A stretch of 7,846 nucleotides of DNA. Origin: Cyclobacteriaceae bacterium. Its GTDB lineage: Bacteria > Bacteroidota > Bacteroidia > Cytophagales > Cyclobacteriaceae. The stretch covers positions 1 to 7,846 of the forward strand of contig JANQPK010000128.1 of the NCBI GenBank assembly GCA_028289505.1. Reading direction: 5' to 3'. This document shows positions 1 through 6,317 of this stretch, piece by piece. How positions within the stretch are numbered: position 1 is the stretch's first letter; every line of letters begins with the position of its first letter. Made by a program: the position numbers and the translations under genes. The notes under the pieces were generated by a model. It was not told the DNA's origin. It did no database searches and saw nothing but the letters and a program-made list of their open reading frames with translations.

Positions 1-2
1 CC

Positions 3-2063
3 CTAAGAGAGGATGCTTTAAACCTGGACGCTGCCGTAGTATCAGGCACCCGTTACCAACAAGACAGGGCCAATAATCCGGTGGTGGTAGGGGTAATCGA
101 TAATAAACTGTTTAATGCTACCCAGTCTATTACTGCATCTGACGGACTTAATTTCCAACCTGGAGTACGGGTAGAGACCAACTGCCAGAACTGCGGATTT
201 ACCCAGGTACGTCTGAACGGTCTTGAAGGCGCCTACTCCCAAATTCTAATTAATAGTCGCGCTGTTTTCAGCGCCTTAAATGGGGTCTACGGTTTGGATC
301 AAATACCTTCGAATATCATAGAGCGGGTGGAAGTGGTGAGAAGTGGAGGTTCCGCTCTTTACGGGTCAAATGCTATTGCAGGTACGGTTAATATCATCAC
401 CAAGGATCCGGTAGAAAATGCCTGGGAGATACGTTCGAACACTGCTCTTATAGATGGGGATGCACTGGACCAAACCTTTAACATTAATGGCTCTATAGTT
501 AATGAATCCCTAACCAGCGGGGTCACAATTTACGGCATGAGCCGCCACCGCGACAGCTATGATGCTAATGGTGATGGTTTCACCGAACTGGTGCAATTAG
601 AAAATACCGTGCTGGGGGTAAAAGCTTTTTTCAAACCAGGAGATAAAAGTAAAATCACTTTAGATTTTAGTGCATTGGAAGAATACCGCAGGGGTGGCGA
701 CCGTCTGGAACTAGCCCCTCATTTTACCGATATTACCGAAGAACTTGACCACAATACCCTTATAGGGGGTATCACCTATGAACAAAAGACTAAAAACAAC
801 CGAGGTCAATTCACCTTTTACGCTTCAGGTCAAAATACAGAGCGTGACAGTTATTATGGCGGGTTAGGTGGTGGAAGAACTGCCGAGGATAGTACCCTGG
901 CTATTAATGCCTACGGATTAACCAATGATCGTGCGGTGGTGTTGGGAGGTCAGTATAACCATTATTTCAATAATAATGATGTGCTAACTGTAGGGGTTGA
1001 AAATCAAGCAAATCGTACCGAGGACGAAATTGCAGGTTATAACCGCTTGGTTGACCAAGACGTAAACACCACCGGTTTTTTTGCTCAGTATGAGTGGAAG
1101 CCAAGTCAGCGATTTACAGCGTTACTGGGTGGTAGATATGATATCTCTAATATCGATGGATTCTACTCGGTAGTGGATGAAGAAAGAACTACAGACGTCA
1201 ACCTAGGGGTATTCAGTCCACGAGCCACTATTCTATATCAAATCTATGAAAATCTGCAATTCAGAGGTGGTTATGCTCGCGGATTCCGAGCGCCGCAGGC
1301 ATTTAACGAAGACCTTCATATTTCATCCGCAGGAGGAGACCAGGTTTTTGTGCTGCTTTCGGAAGATTTAGATAAGGAAACTTCCAATGCCTTTACCGGG
1401 TCCTTTAACTACACCAGAATTAAAGGATTGACACAATTCAACTTCCTGGTTGAGGGCTTCTACACTCAGTTACAAAACCCCTTTACCACGGTAAGTCGGG
1501 GTGACATAGGTGACATTATTTTAGAAGAAGTGGTGAACGGCGAAGGTGCCACAGTCTCCGGAGTAAACTTCGAGGCAGGCTACTCTCCTTCAAATAAATT
1601 CTCTTTCCAACTTGGAGGTACCGCCCAACAATCTAATTATGATGAAGAGCAAGTAATCTTTGAGCCCGAAGACGGCAGTGAAGATGCCATAACCGTGGAT
1701 GAGTTCGTTAGAAACCCCAACCTGTATGGTTACTTTACCTCGTTCTTTGTGGTGTCACCGGCTTTTAAACTTGACCTGACGGGAACCTACACGGGTTCTA
1801 TGATCGTACCGCGGGTAGTCGGGGCAAATGGATCACCCGATCTGCTCGATTCCGATCCGTTCTTTGATGTGAATCTTAAGGCTAGTTATCGATTTGAGGT
1901 ATCTGAGGATTTTAATTTGGAATTGAGTGGAGGTTTGCGCAATATCTTTAATAGTTATCAACCAGAGTTCGATTCCGGACCAGAGCGTGATTCTGACTTC
2001 ATCTATGGACCTGCAGCACCACGTTCGGTATTCTTTTCAATAAAAATTGGTAACCTGTATTGA
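3..2063 (+). CDS. TonB-dependent outer-membrane receptor, 5'-truncated by the window edge
   Basis: The reading frame is open from base 3, so the gene begins upstream; the GTG at base 81 lies inside the plug domain and is not the start. About 686 residues are present, ending at TGA 2061-2063. The first ~115 residues match a TonB plug: VVSGTR, then VRLNGLEG, QIPSNIIERVEVVRSGGSALYGSNAIAGTVNIITK. The remainder is a beta-barrel of alternating strands, with FRGGYARGFRAPQAF in mid-barrel and a final segment with LRNIFNSYQP, IYGPAAPRSVFFSIKIG. The signal peptide, TonB box and any carboxypeptidase-like leader lie outside. The family imports scarce ligands (metal chelates, haem, cobalamin, glycans) across the outer membrane using TonB energy. 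The plug carries CQNC (Cys codons at 183 and 192), and a loop at 561-596 has a DxNxDG calcium-loop pattern. The ligand cannot be named. The downstream thioredoxin and efflux-like genes hint at a metal or thiol-linked substrate, which is inference. Confidence 0.95.
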   Translation, partial: LREDALNLDAAVVSGTRYQQDRANNPVVVGVIDNKLFNATQSITASDGLNFQPGVRVETNCQNCGFTQVRLNGLEGAYSQILINSRAVFSALNGVYGLDQIPSNIIERVEVVRSGGSALYGSNAIAGTVNIITKDPVENAWEIRSNTALIDGDALDQTFNINGSIVNESLTSGVTIYGMSRHRDSYDANGDGFTELVQLENTVLGVKAFFKPGDKSKITLDFSALEEYRRGGDRLELAPHFTDITEELDHNTLIGGITYEQKTKNNRGQFTFYASGQNTERDSYYGGLGGGRTAEDSTLAINAYGLTNDRAVVLGGQYNHYFNNNDVLTVGVENQANRTEDEIAGYNRLVDQDVNTTGFFAQYEWKPSQRFTALLGGRYDISNIDGFYSVVDEERTTDVNLGVFSPRATILYQIYENLQFRGGYARGFRAPQAFNEDLHISSAGGDQVFVLLSEDLDKETSNAFTGSFNYTRIKGLTQFNFLVEGFYTQLQNPFTTVSRGDIGDIILEEVVNGEGATVSGVNFEAGYSPSNKFSFQLGGTAQQSNYDEEQVIFEPEDGSEDAITVDEFVRNPNLYGYFTSFFVVSPAFKLDLTGTYTGSMIVPRVVGANGSPDLLDSDPFFDVNLKASYRFEVSEDFNLELSGGLRNIFNSYQPEFDSGPERDSDFIYGPAAPRSVFFSIKIGNLY

Positions 2064-2545
2064 TTCGCAAGCCTTTTGTAATTGTAGGATTACTCCTAGC
2101 CATTTGGTTATTTTCTGGTGCAGATTTGAGCGCACAACAGATGGGATCGGTGCATTGGCTCACCTTCGATCAACTGGAAGATTCCCTTAGCATCAAGCCA
2201 AAAAAAGTTTTCATTGATTTCTACACCAAATGGTGCACTTACTGTCGTAAAATGGATAAAGTGGTGTTTACCAAACCTGATGTAATCAACCTCCTCAACC
2301 AAGACTACTACGCGGTTCGTTTCGATGCAGAGAGTGAAGCCGATATCACATTTGGCAGCCGTACTTTTGTGAATGATCAGCTTGGAAAATCCAGAACGCC
2401 AGTACATCAAATTGCACAGTTACTGGCCCTGAGGGAAGGTCAGTTTGCCCCTCCTACCCTGGTGGTTTTAGACCTGGATTTTAAAGTAACCGCCCGGTAC
2501 TTTCAGTATATGGACAGCAAGCGGTTATTGAAGGCACTGAGGTAG
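2060..2545 (+). CDS. Exported thioredoxin-family protein (Thioredoxin_7-like)
   Basis: This 161-residue protein has a short positive N-terminus (IRKP), a hydrophobic stretch (residues 6-18), and a probable signal peptidase site after LSA at residue 25, giving a periplasmic mature protein. The thioredoxin-like core has FIDFYTKWCTYCRKMD, with redox cysteines C59 and C62, and a PPT segment at 131-133 whose P132 is the probable cis-proline. It resembles secreted single-domain Bacteroidota thioredoxins with a DUF255/Thioredoxin_7 style active site rather than cytosolic TrxA (WCGPC). The start is TTG at 2060, sharing TTGA with the receptor stop. An in-frame TAA at 2051-2053 excludes anything earlier except near-start codons, and the first ATG (residue 28) would remove the signal peptide. 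It is probably co-translated with the receptor. Likely role: disulfide reduction or isomerisation, perhaps keeping Cys metal sites of its neighbours reduced (inference). Confidence 0.9.
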   Translation: MIRKPFVIVGLLLAIWLFSGADLSAQQMGSVHWLTFDQLEDSLSIKPKKVFIDFYTKWCTYCRKMDKVVFTKPDVINLLNQDYYAVRFDAESEADITFGSRTFVNDQLGKSRTPVHQIAQLLALREGQFAPPTLVVLDLDFKVTARYFQYMDSKRLLKALR

Positions 2546-2565
2546 CCACTGAAGTTTGAGAGAAC

Positions 2566-3192
2566 ATGAACTCGCTTAATGTTGCATTTACCCTTAGCTT
2601 AATAACCATCTTTTATAACCTGATAGAAGGCAGTGCCAGCACCTATTTTGGCTCATCGGACGACACTCTAGCCTTATTTGGATTCGGCATGGACAGTTTT
2701 GTGGAGGTGCTTTCAGGTATTGGCATAGCGCATATGATCCTGAGAATGAAAAAGCAACCGATAGATAGCCATGATCAGTTTGAAATTACCGCGCTAAAGA
2801 TCACCGGATGGGCCTTTTATATATTAGTGGCTGGGCTCATTTTGGGAGTAGTGCTTTCCATTATCTATCAGTCTAATCCTGAAACCACTAAGGTGGGAAT
2901 CATTATTTCTATTGTTTCCATTCTTACCATGTACTTTCTCTATACTCAAAAATTGAAAGTAGGTCACAGTTTAAAAAGTGACCCTATCATTTCTGATGCC
3001 AAATGCACCAAAACCTGTTTCTACCTATCCTTTATTCTTCTGGGGTCAAGCCTGATTTACCAAGTATTTAAAGTACCTTATATCGACGCAGCAGGAAGTT
3101 TGGGGATTGCCTGGTATGCATACCGCGAAGGCAAAGAGGCATTCGAGAAAGCGCATACCAAAAAGTTAGGCTGTGCGGATGATTGCTGCTGA
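2566..3192 (+). CDS. Cation-efflux (CDF)-like integral membrane protein with Cys-rich tail
   Basis: The 208-residue protein is very hydrophobic, with five or six likely membrane segments near residues 6-27, 37-59, 80-101, 110-127, 150-167 and 172-186. YNLIEG followed by LFGFGMDSFVEVLSG is the pattern of the transmembrane domain of cation diffusion facilitators. The SDAKCTKTC segment (143-151) aligns by eye with the ADSKQTxxC segment I recall in small 'cation transporter' relatives. D43 and E47 in segment 2, and D144, C147 and C151 near segment 5, are candidate metal ligands. The C-terminus GCADDCC adds three cysteines. No cytoplasmic domain of a full CDF (~300 residues) is present. Known CDF proteins export Zn, Fe, Mn or similar ions from the cytoplasm by proton antiport; which ion this one moves, or whether it transports at all, is not visible. 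It starts 20 bp after the thioredoxin gene, so is almost certainly co-transcribed. Confidence 0.85.
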   Translation: MNSLNVAFTLSLITIFYNLIEGSASTYFGSSDDTLALFGFGMDSFVEVLSGIGIAHMILRMKKQPIDSHDQFEITALKITGWAFYILVAGLILGVVLSIIYQSNPETTKVGIIISIVSILTMYFLYTQKLKVGHSLKSDPIISDAKCTKTCFYLSFILLGSSLIYQVFKVPYIDAAGSLGIAWYAYREGKEAFEKAHTKKLGCADDCC

Positions 3193-3241
3193 CAGACCAT
3201 TATATTACTGCTGGTTTTAGCTTTTGGTCGGTTATAATCTG

Positions 3242-4168
3242 ATGGCAAATACACGCAACTATCAAGAAATTCTGGAATCAGTTTATAAAGAGATCCTTAC
3301 CCTGGAGAATATTGGTCAGGTGGCCAAGTATATTCCTGAGTTAGGTAATATCAACCCTAACCAATTTGGTGTTCACCTGCATACCATAGCAGGTGATTCT
3401 TTTGGGGTTGGTGATCATCACACCAAATTCTCGTTACAGAGTATTTCTAAGGTGTTGTCTTTGGCCCTGGCTTATAATGCACGGGGTGAAGATCTCTGGA
3501 AGCGCGTTGGTGTAGAGCCTTCAGGCACCCCTTTCAATTCATTAGTTCAATTGGAATATGACCAGGGTTTACCCAGAAACCCCATGATAAATGCTGGCGC
3601 CATAGTGATATGCGATATGCTGCTTTCCACCTTTCAGAATCCGAAAAAGGAATTTTTGAGGTTTATTCATGGACTAACTGGAACTACCCAAGCATGCGGC
3701 AATGAAAAAGTGGCAGAATCGGAGAAGGCGGTGGGCTACCGAAATACCGCTCTGATAAACCTGATGAAGGCATTTAATAATATTGAAAATGAGATTGATG
3801 AAGTGTTAGATCTTTACTTTTTCATGTGCTCAATAGAAATGACCTGCACAGAATTATCCAGGGCATTCCTATTTCTGGCCAACGATGGAATTGATCCGAT
3901 CAACCATAAAAGGCACCTGACTTTCCAAAGAAGCAAAAGGATAAACGCCATAATGCAAACCTGCGGATTCTACGACGAGGCCGGAGAATTCTCCTTTCGA
4001 GTTGGATTGCCTGGGAAAAGTGGTGTAGGCGGTGGGATCGTGGCAGTCCATCCTGAACATTTTTCCATCGCGGTATGGAGTCCAAGGCTCAATAAAAAAG
4101 GAAATTCTTATCGTGGAATGAAGTTCTTGGGACATTTTACCACCAAGACTGGCCTATCTGTTTTTTAA
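3242..4168 (+). CDS. glsA: Glutaminase (L-glutamine amidohydrolase, EC 3.5.1.2)
   Basis: It hydrolyses L-glutamine to glutamate and ammonia in the cytoplasm; no signal peptide is seen. The product from ATG 3242 is 308 residues, the usual length of bacterial enzymes of this serine-dependent, beta-lactamase-like fold. Visible family motifs are FSLQSISK with the nucleophile/base pair S67 and K70, EPSGTPFNS (92-100), NPMINAGAI with N117, SEKAVGYRN, LYFFMCSIEMTC, CGFYDEAGEF with Y244, and LPGKSGVGGG (256-265). These correspond to Ser286, Lys289, Asn335 and Tyr466 regions of human GLS as I recall them. A TTG at 3224 would add six residues (MVGYNL) that family members lack, so ATG 3242 is preferred. 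It lies 49 bp after the efflux-like gene on the same strand and may be read through from it, although it has no obvious functional tie. Known bacterial roles are glutamate supply and acid resistance through ammonia release. Confidence 0.96.
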   Translation: MANTRNYQEILESVYKEILTLENIGQVAKYIPELGNINPNQFGVHLHTIAGDSFGVGDHHTKFSLQSISKVLSLALAYNARGEDLWKRVGVEPSGTPFNSLVQLEYDQGLPRNPMINAGAIVICDMLLSTFQNPKKEFLRFIHGLTGTTQACGNEKVAESEKAVGYRNTALINLMKAFNNIENEIDEVLDLYFFMCSIEMTCTELSRAFLFLANDGIDPINHKRHLTFQRSKRINAIMQTCGFYDEAGEFSFRVGLPGKSGVGGGIVAVHPEHFSIAVWSPRLNKKGNSYRGMKFLGHFTTKTGLSVF

Positions 4169-4190
4169 TGGATTGAATAAGAAGCTTGCA

Positions 4191-4225
4191 TTTAACCTTC
4201 AACCCGAGGACCATAAAGGGTTAAA
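4191..4225 (+). terminator. Possible weak terminator hairpin after glutaminase
   Basis: TTTAACC (4191-4197) and GGTTAAA (4219-4225) are exact reverse complements, separated by 21 bases and starting 22 bp after the glutaminase stop. An alternative inner pairing is AACCC (4201-4205) with GGGTT (4218-4222). The stems are AT-rich with a long loop, and only a short AT run follows instead of a true U tract. The position suits a terminator, but the structure is weak and could be chance. Confidence 0.25.
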
Positions 4226-4321
4226 ATTTACATTCATCCCATAGCTGGTACCCCACCTGATGTTAGTACAGCCACTTAATGCAGATCCTAAATCACATCT
4301 CATACAACCTTTCTGCTGGAT

Positions 4322-4341
4322 TTACACACTTTGAGGTGTAA
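4322..4341. promoter_or_regulatory. Inverted repeat TTACAC-N8-GTGTAA, possible operator
   Basis: TTACAC (4322-4327) and GTGTAA (4336-4341) form perfect 6-bp arms around ACTTTGAG, 33 bp upstream of the ATG of the beta-barrel gene. The TTTG inside the spacer (4330-4333) could serve as a Bacteroidota -33 element, but I find no good TAnnTTTG partner at the usual distance. A dimeric regulator site or a small transcript hairpin are both possible. The rest of the 206-bp gap (4169-4374) holds nothing else I can recognise. Confidence 0.25.
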
Positions 4342-4374
4342 TCAATAAATCTTGAGTTAATCAGCATATTCCCT

Positions 4375-5220
4375 ATGAGCCAAAATCTCCCAAGGCTACT
4401 ACCAAACCTTCTAGTCTCGATAATTATTCTTTTCCCGCTTACTTCCATCTCTCAGGATGATACCAATCGCAGCTACCTGGGACTGACAGCTGGCTTGTCA
4501 TCAATGAAAGTAAAAGATGACCTAGTAATGCCTGTGCGGTATCAGGGGACTAACATCATGTTTGGATTCAATTACCAGCGTTACAAACCCAGGTCCATAC
4601 AGGAGGTCAACCTTGAGTCTGTTATTGGAGGGCTAAAAACCGAGGATGCCAATGTTTCCAATTATGGAGCCAGATATAGTGAACCCAGGTTGACCCTTTA
4701 CTGGGGTGACATCAACTACCTGTGGATGCATAAAGTGCTGTCTATTTCCCCTGGGGAATACACTACCTACCTTGGTGCTTCTGCCTTCTTGCTGATAAAT
4801 GCACGATACAACCAAAGATGGGACAATAGTCAGATCAATTATGATGGTGCACTTTCGCCATTATCATTTTCTGGCAGAATTGGCAGAACCATTAAAACCC
4901 GGAGAAAGAAGGCTGATATTAATTTCAGTTTGAACTTCCCGGTGATCGTGTACATCATCCGTCCTGAATTTTCCGGGGTGCCGGACTTTCTTGACCATGA
5001 AACTGATTTTATTTCTAGTCTCACCAGTACTCCGGCAAGTCAATGGACGGGGGTTTGGGATTTTCCAAGGTTTAAGACACAATTGGATCTTTCCCTTCCC
5101 ATCAGGGGTGAGAATTTTCTGAAGTTTACTTACAGATGGGAATACTACAGCTACCAGGATCCCATGAGGGTCCAATATGGGGGGCACTCTTTTCTATTCA
5201 CTTTATTCACCAGACTTTAG
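4375..5220 (+). CDS. Exported protein, probable outer-membrane beta-barrel, function unknown
   Basis: I do not recognise a named family. The 281-residue product starts at ATG 4375, has a hydrophobic stretch (residues 12-22) and a likely signal peptidase site after SIS at residue 26, just before QDD. The mature ~255 residues are rich in alternating aromatic and polar segments typical of barrel strands, such as YLGLTAGLSS, NIMFGFNYQRY, PRLTLYWGDINYLW, ADINFSLNFPVIVYI, FLKFTYRWEYYSY and the terminal HSFLFTLFTRL. There are no long helices and no cysteines in the mature part. Its size would suit a barrel of roughly 8-12 strands. The stop TAG is followed with no spacer by the ATG of the S41 lipoprotein, so the two are an operon and possibly functional partners at the outer membrane. 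Barrel assignment is by pattern only. Confidence 0.75.
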   Translation: MSQNLPRLLPNLLVSIIILFPLTSISQDDTNRSYLGLTAGLSSMKVKDDLVMPVRYQGTNIMFGFNYQRYKPRSIQEVNLESVIGGLKTEDANVSNYGARYSEPRLTLYWGDINYLWMHKVLSISPGEYTTYLGASAFLLINARYNQRWDNSQINYDGALSPLSFSGRIGRTIKTRRKKADINFSLNFPVIVYIIRPEFSGVPDFLDHETDFISSLTSTPASQWTGVWDFPRFKTQLDLSLPIRGENFLKFTYRWEYYSYQDPMRVQYGGHSFLFTLFTRL

Positions 5221-6234
5221 ATGAAATACCTTAAAAACATACTATTTGTTGGTCTCGTTGTTGGCACCACAATTGGGTGTGAGGAGGTCTTCTTCGAGCA
5301 AGATCAAACCAATGACCCTGTCAACAATTTCGAGTATTTATGGACAAATATGAACCAGCGCTACTCGCTGTTTGAATTCAAAAATATCGACTGGGACTCC
5401 GTCTACTCCCAGTACCGACCTCAAGTAGATGAATTTACCCCCAATCACCGGTTGTTTGATATTATGGCGGAAATGCTAAATGCACTAGAAGATGGTCACA
5501 CCAACCTTAGAGCTCAGCAAGATATTTCTAGATACTACCCGTATCTTAATACACCACCGAATTTCAACTATGCGTTGGTAGAGAGAAATTATCTAAAGGA
5601 TTTCCGATTTACTGGGTTCCTTCAGAATCAGATTTTAGATGATGTAGGTTACATCTACTACCGAAGCTTCGTTCAGCCTATCAATGACTGGGAGCTTGAC
5701 ACCGTAATCAACCGTTTTAACCAAGTTGGGGTAAAAGGAGTGATCATTGATGTGAGGGATAATGAAGGAGGTAATCCTGAGAATGGGCTACTGATGCTAT
5801 CTCGAATGATAAATAACCGGACACACATCTATACTTCACAGAGAAAAAGTGGGCCGGGAAAGAATGACTTTGATCCACCACAAAAGATATTTCTGGATCC
5901 TAATAATGACGATCCTGCCTTCCCCGGCAAGGTAGTGGTGCTGTGTAACCGGAAAACCTACAGTGCTGGCAGCTACTTCTCGGCAGCTACCAAGGGAATC
6001 CCAGAAGTGACGCTGATGGGAGATACCACCGGAGGCGGAAGCGGAGTACCCGCAGGATTCGAGCTGCCAAATGGTTGGGCATGCAACTATTCCTCCACCA
6101 TCGGAACCCTGGTTGACGGATATAATTTTGAGTCTGGTGTTCCCCCTGATCTGTACGTGACGCTGGATACTACCGATATTCTCAACGGAATTGATACTAT
6201 CATCGAGGCTGCGCTTGAAGAGATTAGAAATTAG
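5221..6234 (+). CDS. S41-family serine peptidase, lipoprotein (tricorn/IRBP-like type)
   Basis: The 337-residue product has a signal peptide ending in the lipobox TIGC, with lipidation predicted at C20 followed by two Glu. Residues ~35-100 form the helical N-terminal region of S41 proteins (FEYLWTNMNQRYSLF, then LEDGHTNL with H93). The catalytic domain shows GYIYYRSF, GVIIDVRDNEGGN (~175-187), CNRKTYSAGS with probable nucleophile S248, GDTTGGGSG (267-275), and FESGVPPDLYV with E304. No PDZ domain is evident between the N-terminal region and the core. There is no Lys about 25 residues after S248, unlike CtpA-type Ser-Lys enzymes. H93, S248 and E304 are candidates for a tricorn-like triad, by analogy. 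It probably sits on the outer membrane and cleaves exported peptides or proteins; the substrate is unknown. It begins immediately after the barrel gene stop (TAG-ATG). Confidence 0.92.
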   Translation: MKYLKNILFVGLVVGTTIGCEEVFFEQDQTNDPVNNFEYLWTNMNQRYSLFEFKNIDWDSVYSQYRPQVDEFTPNHRLFDIMAEMLNALEDGHTNLRAQQDISRYYPYLNTPPNFNYALVERNYLKDFRFTGFLQNQILDDVGYIYYRSFVQPINDWELDTVINRFNQVGVKGVIIDVRDNEGGNPENGLLMLSRMINNRTHIYTSQRKSGPGKNDFDPPQKIFLDPNNDDPAFPGKVVVLCNRKTYSAGSYFSAATKGIPEVTLMGDTTGGGSGVPAGFELPNGWACNYSSTIGTLVDGYNFESGVPPDLYVTLDTTDILNGIDTIIEAALEEIRN

Positions 6235-6277
6235 GTTATTAACTTGGTGCCAAGCAAAACTGACTCTGGTGCAGTTC

Positions 6278-6309
6278 TTGCTCCAATCAGCAGTGATGAC
6301 ATCACTTTG
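6278..6309 (+). promoter_or_regulatory. Possible Bacteroidota-type promoter
   Basis: TTG at 6278-6280 (a -33-like element) is followed after 21 bases by TCACTTTG at 6302-6309. This differs by one base from the TAnnTTTG -7 consensus described for Bacteroidota sigma-A promoters. Transcription would begin only a few bases before the ATG at 6318, giving a very short leader, which lowers confidence. Confidence 0.3.
6292..6306. promoter_or_regulatory. Perfect 15-bp palindrome, candidate operator
   Basis: AGTGATG and CATCACT are exact reverse complements around a central A. The site lies in the 83-bp gap between the S41 gene and the next gene, ending 11 bp before the ATG at 6318 and overlapping the possible -7 element. 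A repressor bound here would block that promoter. It holds GTGA-N5-TCAC half-sites, close to but one base shorter than the CRP-type spacing. As RNA it would give only a 6-bp stem with a 3-base loop and no U tract, so a terminator is less likely. Confidence 0.35.
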
Positions 6310-6317
6310 TAAAAAGC

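Noticed and set aside
81..83. GTG at 81 as the start of the TonB receptor
   Set aside because: The frame is open to base 3 and the upstream residues (VVSGTR segment) belong to the plug domain, so the gene is cut by the window edge.
2108..2410. Minus-strand ORF of 100 codons inside the thioredoxin gene
   Set aside because: It is antisense to a gene with clear motifs and shows no domain-like sequence of its own.
3233..3238. TATAAT as a -10 box for glutaminase
   Set aside because: It ends 3 bp before the ATG, so transcription would start inside the gene, and no -35 partner is evident. Bacteroidota promoters also use a different -7 motif.
3224..3241. TTG at 3224 as glutaminase start
   Set aside because: It adds six residues not typical of the family. 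ATG 3242 gives the usual 308-residue length.
3869..4135. Minus-strand ORFs inside the glutaminase gene
   Set aside because: They are antisense shadows of a strongly conserved coding sequence, with no recognisable motifs.
4633..5187. Minus-strand ORFs inside the beta-barrel gene
   Set aside because: These are antisense shadows. The plus-strand frame has a signal peptide and barrel-like pattern and is in operon with the S41 gene.
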